Of a stretch of DNA of 64,000 nt, positions 1-9,201 are shown one piece after another (position 1 is the first letter of the stretch; each line of letters begins with the position of its first letter). This DNA is from Aliiruegeria haliotis (GTDB lineage: Bacteria > Pseudomonadota > Alphaproteobacteria > Rhodobacterales > Rhodobacteraceae): positions 165,469 to 229,468 of the forward strand of contig NZ_PVTD01000007.1 of assembly GCF_003003255.1 (NCBI RefSeq). Direction: 5' to 3'. The notes beneath the pieces were generated by a model. It was not told where the DNA came from and did not search any database. It was given only the letters and a program-made list of their open reading frames with translations. Position numbers and translations under genes: made by a program.

Positions 1-514
1 TGCGGATCTCCGCTTCGGGCAGCGCGGTATGCCGGGTTTCGACGCCTGCGGTCACATGCCCCAATTCTTCGGCGCGTTCGTCGATCAGAAGGGGCCGGAC
101 GGGGAGGTGCTGGAACTGGTCGGCCAGCGCGCGGCCCACATGGCCGGCACCGAGGATGAACACCTGCGGCAGCATCTCACGCTCTGCGTCTGATACCTGC
201 ACGACCTGCGAACGCGCAGCACCATCCATCCACGAAAGCGCAATCTCGACCCGTCCACCGCAGCACTGGCCGATCTCCGGCCCGAGCGGCACATCCATCT
301 GCGCGGATGCCTCGCCGCTCCGCAGAAGCCTGCGCGCATGGTCTATCGCCATGTATTCCAGTTGCCCGCCGCCTATGGTGCCGATCATCGCATCTGGCGC
401 GACCAGCATGAAGGCCCCCTGCTCGCGCGGAGACGAACCGCGGACCCGGGTCAACTCGACCCGCATGATGTCCGCATGGTCGGCCAGGAAGGCTGAGAGG
501 CGCGCCGGCGTCAT
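1..514 (-). CDS. xdhC: XdhC, molybdenum cofactor insertion protein for xanthine dehydrogenase (C-terminus outside window)
   Basis: XdhC-family proteins bind molybdopterin cofactor in the cytosol and help load the sulfurated form into the large subunit of xanthine dehydrogenase. Translating the minus strand from the ATG at 514 gives 171 residues with no stop before the window edge. RGSSPRE (about 25-31), GTIGGGQLE (45-53) and a CCGG motif (84-87) are typical of the N-terminal XdhC domain, and LGAGHVG (121-127) begins the Rossmann-like second domain. The start lies three bases after the xdhB stop, so it is the third gene of an xdhABC operon. The remaining C-terminus is not visible. Confidence 0.93.
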   Translation of the reverse strand, partial: MTPARLSAFLADHADIMRVELTRVRGSSPREQGAFMLVAPDAMIGTIGGGQLEYMAIDHARRLLRSGEASAQMDVPLGPEIGQCCGGRVEIALSWMDGAARSQVVQVSDAEREMLPQVFILGAGHVGRALADQFQHLPVRPLLIDERAEELGHVTAGVETRHTALPEAEIR

Positions 515-517
515 GGG

Positions 518-2833
518 TCAGGCTTCGCTCAGGCGGTCCACCGCCATCAGGATGCGTTCCGGCGTCGCCGGCGCTTCGAGCCGGGGGCATTCGCGGTACT
601 CGGCCACCGAGGCCACGGCCATGGACAATGCCTCCAGCACCGAAATGCCGAGCACGAAGGGTGGCTCACCCACTGCCTTGGACCGCTTGATGGTCAACTC
701 GCGGTTCTCGGACCAGTCCGCCAACTTGACGTTGAACTCGCGCGGCCGGTCGGAGGCCAGCGGGATCTTGTAGGTGGAGGGCGCATGGGTGCGCAGACAC
801 CCCTTGTCGTCCCACCACAACTCCTCCGTGGTCAACCAGCCCATGCCCTGCACGAAAGCGCCTTCAACCTGCCCCTTGTCGAGGATCGGGTTCAGGGACT
901 TGCCGACATCGTGGATAATGTCCGTGCGCTCCACCCGGTATTCGCCGGTCAGCGTATCAATGCTCACCTCGGAGACCGCCGCGCCATAGGCGTAGTAATA
1001 GAACGGCCGGCCGGTGCCGTTGGCCCGATCCCAGTGGATTTCTGGCGTCTTGTAGAAGCCTGCGGCCGAAAGCTGCACGCGATCCATGTAGGCCAGCTTG
1101 ATGAAGGCATCGAAGCTGTAGATCTCGCCGCCCACGCGCACCTCGTTGGGCGCGAAAACCACATCCTCGGCGGGGACGCCCCATTTCTCACAGGCAAACC
1201 TGACCAGCCGGTCGCGGATCTGAACACAGGCATTCTGTGCCGCCATACCGTTCAGATCCGCACCGGAGGACGCCGCCGTTGCCGAAGTGTTCGGCACCTT
1301 TTCCGTCGTGGTCTTTGTGATCTTGATCCGGCTGACATCGATCTGGAACTCGCTCGCAACCACCTGCGAGATCTTGGTGTTGAGCCCCTGCCCCATCTCG
1401 GTGCCGCCGTGGTTCAGGTGGATCGAGCCGTCGTTGTAAATGTGGATCAGCGCGCCGGCCTGATTGTACCAGGTCGCGGTGAAGGAGATGCCGAATTTCA
1501 CCGGCGTCAGCGCGATCCCCTTGCGGGTAATGCCGCCCTTTGCGTTGTGCTCCAGGATGGCGGCGCGGCGGGCCTGATAATCGGAGGTCTCTTCCAGTTC
1601 GTCCACCAGTCGGGCGATCACGTTGTCCTCTACCGTCTGGTGATAGGGCGTCACGTTCCGCTCGCCCTCGCCATAGAAGTTCAACTTGCGGATCTCCAGC
1701 GGGTCCTTGCCCAGCTTGAAGGCAATTTCCTCGACAATCCGCTCGGCCATCACCGCGCCCTGAGGCCCGCCGAAGCCCCTGAAAGCCGTGTTGGAGACGG
1801 TGTTTGTCTTCATCGGGCGGGATGTGAGCTGCACATTCGGGTAGAAGTAAGTGTTGTCGGCGTGGAACAGGGCCCGGTCGGTCACCGGCCCGCTCAAGTC
1901 CGCGCTGTAGCCGCAGCGGGCCGCGAACTGGGCATCCACCGCCTCGATCCGCCCATCGCCATCGAAGGCCACGTCGTAGTCGACAACGAAATCGTGTCGC
2001 TTGCCGGTGCTGGTCATGTCCTGATCGCGATCCGGGCGGATCTTCACCGGTCGGTTCAGCTTCTTGGCCGCCACCGCGGCCACGGCGCAGAACAGGTTCA
2101 TCTGGCTTTCCTTGCCGCCGAAACCGCCCCCCATGCGCCGCACGTTCACCGTCACAGCGTTGGAGGGTACGCCAAGCACATGGGCCACCATGTGCTGCGC
2201 CTCGCTTGGGTGCTGGGTCGAGCAGTGGACCACCACGTCGTCATCCTCGCCCGGAATGGCAAAGGCGATATGGCCTTCCAGATACATGTGATCCTGGCCG
2301 CCGACCTTGAGCTGCCCGGCGATCCGGTGGGTCGCGGCGTCCAGCGCCGGGGCCACCTCGCCGCGCCTGAGCGTCAGCGGAGCGGTAACATTGGGATAGC
2401 CCGCCGCCATCGCCGCCTCGGTGTCGGTCACATGCGGCAGCACCTCGTAGTCCACTTCGCCCATCTCGGCGGCTCGGCGGGCCATATCACGGCTTTCGGC
2501 GACGACGGCAAACAGTGGCTGGCCCCAGAATTCCACCTTGTCGGTGGCAAAGACCGGTTCGTCATTGAGCCCGGTGGGGCTGATGTCGTTGCTGCCCGGA
2601 AGATCTTCGACAGTGAGCACGTCGACAACGCCTTGCGCGGCGCGCACCTTGGTGAGGTCGATGGACCGGATCCGGCCATGCGCCACGTTCGAGACGCCAA
2701 GATAGGCATGCAACGTGCCGATGGGTTCGGCAATGTCGTCGCAATACTCAGCCCGGCCGGTAACATGTTTGATGGCGGACTCGTGCTTGAGATCGGTATG
2801 CGCGGCGCCGTGGATGGTGACTTGGTCTCTCAT
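518..2833 (-). CDS. xdhB: Xanthine dehydrogenase, molybdopterin-binding subunit
   Basis: Large catalytic subunit of xanthine dehydrogenase, which oxidises hypoxanthine to xanthine and xanthine to urate at a Mo centre. The 771-residue length is normal for bacterial XdhB. GGGFGGKE (235-242) and FRGFGGPQ (351-358) are signature cofactor-binding loops of the family. The N-terminal ~140 residues match the a/b hammerhead domain. The gene lies 15 bp after xdhA and just ahead of xdhC on the same strand. High GC leaves a long open frame on the opposite strand (about 785-4252), which I treat as a shadow. The family call is secure. Purine specificity rests on the operon layout, since CO dehydrogenase-like relatives share the fold. 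Confidence 0.95.
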   Translation of the reverse strand: MRDQVTIHGAAHTDLKHESAIKHVTGRAEYCDDIAEPIGTLHAYLGVSNVAHGRIRSIDLTKVRAAQGVVDVLTVEDLPGSNDISPTGLNDEPVFATDKVEFWGQPLFAVVAESRDMARRAAEMGEVDYEVLPHVTDTEAAMAAGYPNVTAPLTLRRGEVAPALDAATHRIAGQLKVGGQDHMYLEGHIAFAIPGEDDDVVVHCSTQHPSEAQHMVAHVLGVPSNAVTVNVRRMGGGFGGKESQMNLFCAVAAVAAKKLNRPVKIRPDRDQDMTSTGKRHDFVVDYDVAFDGDGRIEAVDAQFAARCGYSADLSGPVTDRALFHADNTYFYPNVQLTSRPMKTNTVSNTAFRGFGGPQGAVMAERIVEEIAFKLGKDPLEIRKLNFYGEGERNVTPYHQTVEDNVIARLVDELEETSDYQARRAAILEHNAKGGITRKGIALTPVKFGISFTATWYNQAGALIHIYNDGSIHLNHGGTEMGQGLNTKISQVVASEFQIDVSRIKITKTTTEKVPNTSATAASSGADLNGMAAQNACVQIRDRLVRFACEKWGVPAEDVVFAPNEVRVGGEIYSFDAFIKLAYMDRVQLSAAGFYKTPEIHWDRANGTGRPFYYYAYGAAVSEVSIDTLTGEYRVERTDIIHDVGKSLNPILDKGQVEGAFVQGMGWLTTEELWWDDKGCLRTHAPSTYKIPLASDRPREFNVKLADWSENRELTIKRSKAVGEPPFVLGISVLEALSMAVASVAEYRECPRLEAPATPERILMAVDRLSEA

Positions 2834-2848
2834 GGCAGATCCTCCGGC

Positions 2849-4303
2849 TCAGGCGTGCATCAACGGCGCGGGGGCCGCGTCGACGTGATCGAGATAGAAA
2901 CGGCGGAACAGGTTCTGCGCGACCCTCATCCGGTAGTCGCTGCTCGCACGCATATCCGTCAGCGGGGTGAAATCCTCCGTCAGAGCCCTGGACGCGGCCA
3001 CCAGTGTTGCCTCGCTCCATGGCTGGCCAATCAGCGCGGCCTCGGCAGAGCTGGCCCGCTTCGGTGTGGCTGCCATGCCGCCAAAGGCGATCCGGGCCCC
3101 GGTGATCGTGCTTTCCTCGACGCGAAGGTTGAACGCGGCACAGACCGAGGAGATGTCTTCGTCCCGACGCTTGGAAATCTTGTAGGCGGCATGCAACCCG
3201 CCCGGCTCACGCGGGATGGCGATGCACTCGACAAACTCCGCCGGGTCCCGGTCCTGCTTGCCGTAAGCGATGAAGAAATCTTCGAGCGGCAGGTGACGAC
3301 GCTCCGCGCCCTTGCGCAGGGTGATCGTGGCATCCAGCGCGATCAGGACGGGAGGCGTGTCCCCGATGGGCGATCCGTTGGCGATGTTGCCGCCGATCGT
3401 GCCCATGTTGCGCACCTGCCAGCCTGCGATGCGGTCCCAGAAGGCCGTGAGATGCGGGAAAGCCTCGCCAATCACCTGCTGGCTTTCCGTGTAGGTAACC
3501 CCTGCCCCAAGGGTGAGCGCATCGTCGGTCAGGTGAATCTCTTTGAGGTCGCGCAGATTGCCGATGAAAATTGCAGGGGAGATCCAGCGCATCATCTTCG
3601 TCACCCAGAGTCCCACATCGGTCGATCCGGCGACTATGGTCGCCCCTGGGTTGGCGGCAAGGATCTCTGCGAGATCGTCGCTGTTGGCCGGAAGGAAGGC
3701 GCGGCTGCATTTCCTGCGCACTGCAACTGTCCGGCCATCGTCCAGCGCTGTCAGTTTGGCGGCGATCTTGTTGCGCTGCGCGACGAGGAAATCGCGGGTG
3801 GGCGTACCGTAGCGGGAAACTGCCAGCGCCGCCCGGATGATCGGCTCGTAGCCGGTACAGCGGCAAAGGTTTCCCTGCACCGCGCTTTCGACCTCGGCCT
3901 CCGTGGGCGTCGGGTTCTCCATCCACAGGGCATAGAGCGACATCACGAAGCCCGGCGTGCAGAAGCCGCATTGGCTGCCGTGGTAGTCAACCATCGCCTG
4001 CTGAACGGGATGCAGGGCCCCGTCAGGGCCGACAAGATGCTCGATTGTGACAATGTGGCATCCGTCCAGCGAGGCAAGGAAGCGGATGCAGGCATTTACG
4101 GCCTCATAGCGAAGCGCGCCATTGTCGATGCGACCGACCAGAACCGTGCAGGCCCCGCAATCGCCCTCCGCACAGCCTTCCTTGGTTCCGGTCAATCGAC
4201 GATCGATCCGCAGGAAGTCCAGAACGGTGTCATCGGCGCCCACGGTGTCTAACGAAACCTCGCGGTCGTTCAAAAGAAACCGGATGTCCTGTCGATATGT
4301 CAT
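2849..4303 (-). CDS. xdhA: Xanthine dehydrogenase, small (2Fe-2S and FAD) subunit
   Basis: Electron-transfer subunit of xanthine dehydrogenase. The 484 residues carry a plant-type [2Fe-2S] ferredoxin domain (Cys44, Cys49, Cys52, Cys72), a second helical [2Fe-2S] domain (Cys112, Cys115, Cys147, Cys149), then an FAD-binding domain of the CO-dehydrogenase flavoprotein type containing VAGSTDVGL and GTIGGNIANGSP, and a C-terminal FAD-domain extension. This fused layout is typical of two-subunit bacterial XDH. It is the first gene of xdhABC. Its upstream region holds a 13-bp inverted repeat shared with the divergent LysR gene, so control by that regulator is likely. Confidence 0.95.
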   Translation of the reverse strand: MTYRQDIRFLLNDREVSLDTVGADDTVLDFLRIDRRLTGTKEGCAEGDCGACTVLVGRIDNGALRYEAVNACIRFLASLDGCHIVTIEHLVGPDGALHPVQQAMVDYHGSQCGFCTPGFVMSLYALWMENPTPTEAEVESAVQGNLCRCTGYEPIIRAALAVSRYGTPTRDFLVAQRNKIAAKLTALDDGRTVAVRRKCSRAFLPANSDDLAEILAANPGATIVAGSTDVGLWVTKMMRWISPAIFIGNLRDLKEIHLTDDALTLGAGVTYTESQQVIGEAFPHLTAFWDRIAGWQVRNMGTIGGNIANGSPIGDTPPVLIALDATITLRKGAERRHLPLEDFFIAYGKQDRDPAEFVECIAIPREPGGLHAAYKISKRRDEDISSVCAAFNLRVEESTITGARIAFGGMAATPKRASSAEAALIGQPWSEATLVAASRALTEDFTPLTDMRASSDYRMRVAQNLFRRFYLDHVDAAPAPLMHA

Positions 4304-4361
4304 TGGGCGCCTCCAATTGTGTCCGGCAACACCGGCCCCGAAGGCTTAAGCGGAATAGCGC

Positions 4362-4409
4362 TTCAACAAAACGTCGATATTGGTTATGTTGTTTCTACGT
4401 TTTGTTGAA
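4362..4409. promoter_or_regulatory. 13-bp inverted repeat in the xdhA/LysR divergent promoter region
   Basis: TTCAACAAAACGT (4362-4374) and its exact reverse complement ACGTTTTGTTGAA (4397-4409) flank a 22-bp AT-rich spacer. The repeat sits between the divergent starts of xdhA (4303) and the LysR gene (4475). A perfect arm of this length is most simply a regulator operator, with the LysR protein next door the obvious candidate. A hairpin role is less likely at this position. Confidence 0.6.
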
Positions 4410-4474
4410 AGTTCTGCCGCCGGACATCGCTTTCAAGTTCGCCCGTTGCGGAACCAGGGTTGAAGGAGAAACCG

Positions 4475-5389
4475 ATGCAGTATGTGGACTGCCTGAACGT
4501 GTTCGTCCGCTCTGTTGACCTTGGAAGCATCACCTCCGGTGGCCGCGATTTGCGCCTGACCCCCGCGGTTGCCAGCAAACGCATCAAGGAACTTGAAGCG
4601 CATCTTGGCGTTCGCCTGCTTAACCGAACAACCCGCTCCCTGACACCAACGGAAATCGGCAAGGTCTACTACGATCACGCAAGATCGGTCTTGGAATCCA
4701 TCCGCGAGTCCGAGGCGGCGGTTGCAGGGTTTTCAAGCGCCCCGCGCGGTACGATCAGCGTTGTGGCCCCACTGGGTGTCGGCCGGCGCCTGATCGCCCC
4801 CCTCGTGCCGGAATTCGTCGCGCAGTATCCAGAAGTCAATATCCGGTTGCGCCTGTCGGATCGAAAGGTCGACATGTTGGCCGACAATCTGGACCTGGCG
4901 ATTTTTCTAGGGGAGCTTCGGGATTCAAACCTGAAGTTCCGCAAGATCGCGTCATGTGAAAGAGTCCTGTGTGCATCACCAAAATACCTTGCGTCGCATG
5001 GCCACCCTAAAACTCCCGGCGATTTGCTGAGGAACGACCACAACTGCCTGCTTTTGCGTTACCCACGATCGCCTGAGTATTTCTGGACACTACAGGGTCG
5101 CGACGGTCCGGAACGCCTGGAGGTCGCGGGGAGATACGACGCAGATGACGGCGATGTCCTTACACGCTGGGCGGAAGAAGGATGGGGGATCGCCAACAAG
5201 CCACGCTTCGATGTTGCCGAGGCGCTCGCAAATGGATCGCTAGTCGAGGTTTTGCCCGACACGCCCCCCGTATCGGCGACGCTGGGCTGCCTCTACCCCC
5301 ACCGACGGCTCCAGGACCCGAAAATCCGGCTGTTTCTGGATTTCGCCGTGATGAGACTGAAGGAAACCCTTTTCGCGGGGCGCCGGTAG
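4475..5389 (+). CDS. LysR-family transcriptional regulator, probable regulator of xdhABC
   Basis: A 304-residue LysR-type regulator. The N-terminal winged helix-turn-helix (about residues 1-60) contains LTPAVASKRIKELE and GVRLLNRTTR, and the rest is the LysR substrate-binding domain. The ATG at 4475 is preferred over the TTG at 4460 because AAGGAG ends six bases before it and would lie inside the longer version. The gene is divergent from xdhA across a strong inverted repeat, the usual layout for a LysR regulator of the neighbouring operon. The effector is unknown; a purine such as xanthine or urate is plausible. An IS6-type element begins ten bases after the stop. Confidence 0.88.
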   Translation: MQYVDCLNVFVRSVDLGSITSGGRDLRLTPAVASKRIKELEAHLGVRLLNRTTRSLTPTEIGKVYYDHARSVLESIRESEAAVAGFSSAPRGTISVVAPLGVGRRLIAPLVPEFVAQYPEVNIRLRLSDRKVDMLADNLDLAIFLGELRDSNLKFRKIASCERVLCASPKYLASHGHPKTPGDLLRNDHNCLLLRYPRSPEYFWTLQGRDGPERLEVAGRYDADDGDVLTRWAEEGWGIANKPRFDVAEALANGSLVEVLPDTPPVSATLGCLYPHRRLQDPKIRLFLDFAVMRLKETLFAGRR

Positions 5390-5398
5390 CCAAAACAA

Positions 5399-6210
5399 GG
5401 TGGTGTCAGACCAATTCGCACTCAACTCTGCGAGGCAGGATCGCTGTCCTTTGGGCTGAGCAGAGTTGGCGCCACTCGTTGAGAGCGGCGGCAATGTTGG
5501 CTTTGAAGGTGACCCGACTGTAGAGGCTGCGCTTCAGGTTTGGATGGCTATTTTTCGAGGCGTGGACGGCGACAAATCTCTGCAAACACCGTGATGACCG
5601 GAACCGTTGCATCGCCCGTTCCCACCTCCGGAACGGCTGGTGCGGGTTTTCGTCCCGATTGCTCAACCAACGGCCGGTTTCTTGCAGAACTACAGCTCTC
5701 ATTTCCTTCAAGGCAGCGTCGTAGACCGAAGCAAGTCCGTGACCTTGGCTACAGGCCGACCGCACCACGGCAGAGTTTTCTTGAGGCGTTTCAATGCGGC
5801 CTTCTCGTCCCGCGGCTCTGAGACGAAGCCCTCCAGAAGCTTGCTCCTGTGGTCGACTGCCCGCCACAGGTAGAGCCGCTCGCCTTTGATCTTCACGAAG
5901 ATCTCGTCCAGATGCCATCGCCAGAGGCTCGATTTCATCCCATAGATCCGGCGCTTTCGGATCTCCGATGCGAACATCGGTCCGAAACGATGCCACCGAT
6001 ACCGGACTGTCCCGTGACCAATGGCAACCCCGCGCTCTTGCTGCGGGTCCTCCACGTTGCGGAGCGTCAGAGAGAACCAGATGTACAGCATCACCGCCAG
6101 GCGGATGACTGCTGCGCTGTTGAAAAAGCCCTTCAATGGGGCACGTTTTGCGATCTGGCGACGCTACTCAGCCCCTGCCCCGCAACAAGCCAAGTTGCTC
6201 TGACACCGCT
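5399..6210 (-). mobile_element. IS6-family element, copy 1, frameshifted transposase
   Basis: About 812 bp with degenerate terminal inverted repeats: GGTGGTGTCAGACC at the left and the reverse complement of a GGTGTCAGAGCAA-like end at the right. The minus strand encodes an IS6-type transposase in two frames: residues including WHLDEIFVKI and LRNVED in 5708-6136, then the C-terminal part (ETGRWLSNRDEN, RRWERAMQRFRSS) in another frame ending near 5406. A frameshift near 5710-5740 and an altered N-terminus make it a pseudogene. I see no matching 8-bp target duplication. Confidence 0.85.
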
Positions 6211-6739
6211 ATGGTGACAGTTTTCGGCTGGCTCGAAGCTGGTCTCGACAGATCAAGCAGAAATCCTGGGCAGGGATGTCGTTCGGTCCTCGCGGACCAA
6301 GGGGCCCCGGCATCCGCCAGCTATTTGGAGAGCATAATTCCCAATGTGCCAGACACCCCCACCTGCCGGCTTATTGCTCCGCCCAGTGGACGGACTCTGC
6401 GCGCTGTTGACGTCTCGGACAAGACACCAATCGTTACTGTGTCGGGCGCTCAGAGTCATGGCTGGGCTCGGATTGCAGCCCTCGAAGACCAGCTGTGCGA
6501 TCTTGTGTATACCCAATTTAGGTCGATGTGGATGGTCAGCGACGCAATAACTGGCCAAGGTCGCGAGTCGCGGTCCGTCGGCAATCCCACTCGAACCGTA
6601 TCGAACCAGTTGCCGCCTAGCATGCGTCAGAACTCATGTGGGGGCGGTTTCACTTCCGCAATCAGATACGATGGAATACGGGCCATTCTTGCCGTCATCG
6701 CTGCTTTGACGGGGTAGCCGATCGATCCTGTCGACCATT
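6211..6739. other. Intergenic stretch without a recognisable gene
   Basis: About 530 bp between the IS6 copy and the decayed hydrolase gene. Short open frames occur on both strands, but none shows a ribosome-binding site or a domain I recognise. Probably decayed DNA. Confidence 0.5.
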
Positions 6740-9115
6740 TTGGAGCCCTTGCCCAAGGGAGACACGTCGCAGACTACCCGGTATCGCGCGACCCTGCCCG
6801 AAGACCATGATGCGACGGAAAGCGGCCAAACAGTCGACCTGTTGTTCACGGTGCTGAAGTCCTACTCTACCGCGCCCGCCGAAGACCCTCTTCTTTATCT
6901 TCACGGCGGGCCTGACAGCGGAAACCACTTGGGGATCGCGTAATTCGGTGGTGTTTTCGATGCTTGGCGGTCAACGCGTGACATCGTTATCTTCGACCAG
7001 AGTGCCGCCGGTCTGTCGGCCGTGCATACAGCCCGTCAGGAGACGATCAATACGCAGATTGATGATGTTGTTCTGGGCGAATTTAGCAATATCTTCGGAG
7101 CACGCGTAACCGAAGTCCCAGCCTCGGACCGTGATCTGTCAAAATACAACACGTTGCAGAACGCCTATGACACCTCGGCGCTCATGAAAACGCAGGGCTA
7201 CGATAGTTATGACATCTACGGCATCTCCGACGGCACGCAGCTCGCAATGGAAGTACTGCGCAGCGCGTCGCAGGGCGTCCGCTCGGTATTTCTGAAGGGC
7301 GTCGCACCACCATGGATCCCGCTTTGTGACACGCTGGACACCGCCATGAACAACTCCATAGAGGCTCTTGTCGCCGAATGCGCCGCCGATCCGGTGTGCG
7401 ACGCTTCCTATCCCGATCTTGGAAGCGTTCTGAATGGCACTTTGAACCGCGCCACCGAAGGCACGCTGGTCGCGCATGGCGAGCCTGTTCCACCGCAGGC
7501 CGTTACGGCAATGCACTCCGGACGTGCCGAGCACAAGAGCCCGATCAGCATTGCGCCCTTCATGCCGGCCATAGTCTATGAGTTTGCCCGTGCCGAGGAC
7601 GAGGCGCCGACGATCGAGATGATCTACGACTCGTCCTTCGTCCTCGAAGAAGACAAACCGGCTGACATCCGGCGCGGCGCGACGGTGAGTGATCCGGAAA
7701 GCGAAACGAATGGGGAGCTGGCGCTATCGAATGCGGATGAAGTTCTCGAAATCGAACATCAACTTGACCTGACCCTGCCGGCATTGCTGGAAGCAGTGGC
7801 GCGGGCGCGATCTCGGGCCGATGGTGGCCCTTCTTGACCGCGAGATGAGCCGTGCATCGCAGGCGCTGTTCGCCGACCTGCGAGCAAATGCCGTCCTCGC
7901 GAGGAGTTTCGCCGTGCCGGCCAGTGGTCCGCGGACGAGCGCTGAGCTGATCGCGTTTATTGACTCGCATTTCGACGGGCGACGCAGGATCGCCTCGTGG
8001 CACTGGTCGAGGCGATGTCCCCAGAGGAGATGCCGAGTTCTTTCCCACCTCCAACGCCTCGGTGAAACTGACCACCACCGGGTTCTCGGACCATGTGGAT
8101 CTGTGGGTCTATGCCTGCCAGGAGGAAGTCCCCTTCAACTCGATGGAAGGCTTTCCAGTTCTGCGCGACACCTACACGTTCCCCATCGTCACGGATGTCG
8201 CGGTGTCGGGCGCGGTCGGGCAGTTTGGTATTTGCGATCTGTTCGAGCCGGTTCCGCGCGACGGTTTTCAGGAGGTGTTCTCAAGCGATGTTCCGACGCT
8301 CGCCATTGGCGGCGATTGGGACATGCCGACATCATGGGAATGGGGCGCGGAAGCGATCCGCGAGTTCATCAATGCGCAGGCGGTGGTGATCCCCGAAACC
8401 GGGCACGGATCTATCCTCTATGCGGATTGCGTGGCGGATATTGGCGTGGCGTTTACCAACGCCCCGGGCCGCAAGTTCGATGACAGTTCTGCCAGGAGCT
8501 GGAAGGTGAAGTTCTACGTCGCGCCCTCGGTGAATGCCGAAGCGGACCATCCGGCCGAGACTGCCGACGAGACCGTCGACGAAGCAACGGTCATAGTCTC
8601 CGGCACCGTGGTTCACCTCTCCTTCGATTGCAACGAGGCCGGGTCCAGCGCCGAGAAGCTGATCTGTTCCGACGCCGGGTTGGCGGAACTGGACCGTCGC
8701 CTGGCCGAGCGCTTCACCGCCGCGGTCGCGGTGGCCGGGGGGGGGGGATGCGGGTGCGGACGAGGACGTCGCCACACTTCGCGCCTATCGGCGCGGCTGG
8801 ATCTCCGGCCGCGATGAATGCTGGAAATCGGACGACCTGCGCGCCTGTGTCGAGGGCGAGTACCCGCGTCGCGAGGGCCAGCTTGTCGCCGAATGGATGC
8901 TGAAAGAACCTGTTCGTGTTCAGGAATACGCCTGTGGCGAAAACCAGGCGAACGTTGTGTCGGTATTCAACTTCGACACGAGCCTGCCTTCGGTCCGGCT
9001 CGAGTACGGCGACAGCATCGATTTTGGCAGCCTGACTGACGAAGGAAACGGCCGGTACGACGGGAACCTCGGCCGGAGCTTATCCGATGACGGAAACAGC
9101 GCCTCCCTGACCTAA
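6740..9115 (+). pseudogene. Decayed alpha/beta hydrolase fused to LprI-like and MliC-like lysozyme-inhibitor domains
   Basis: Joining the frames gives a large protein. An alpha/beta hydrolase of the proline-iminopeptidase/TAP type comes first (LLYLHGGPDSG near 6890, VIFDQSAAGLS near 6995, YGISDGTQLAMEVL near 7220, PETGHGS near 8395). It is followed by an LprI-like region (SSAEKLICSDAGLAELDRRL near 8650) and an MliC-like tail (YACGENQANVVSVFN near 8930). The frame is broken by an in-frame TAA at 6941-6943, shifts near 7820 and 7980-8040, and a shift at an 11-G run at 8737-8747. LprI and MliC families inhibit or counter lysozyme in the periplasm, so the ancestor was probably an envelope protein. 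Domain calls for the tail are from pattern only. Confidence 0.7.
8737..8747 (+). repeat. Run of 11 G inside the hydrolase/lysozyme-inhibitor frame
   Basis: Eleven consecutive G. As read, the hydrolase frame runs out at 8817. With ten G the frame continues into DAGADEDVATLRAYRRGW and on to the stop at 9115, restoring the LprI/MliC part. This is either a slippage (phase-variable) tract or a base-count error. Confidence 0.75.
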
Positions 9116-9201
9116 ACAGAAGACCAGCCCCAAACCTGCGAACCGATCCGTTGATCCGGCTGTTCGCCGGACCGGACTGCCTTTCCCCATGGAGGCCAGA
9201 C

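Noticed and set aside
785..4252. Very long plus-strand open frame opposite xdhB and xdhA
   Set aside because: It is antisense to two clear XDH genes, has no family similarity or ribosome-binding site, and high GC explains the lack of stops.
5391..6218. 8-bp target-site duplication of IS6 copy 1
   Set aside because: The flanks CAAAACAA and ATGGTGAC do not match; the same holds for copies 6 and 7.
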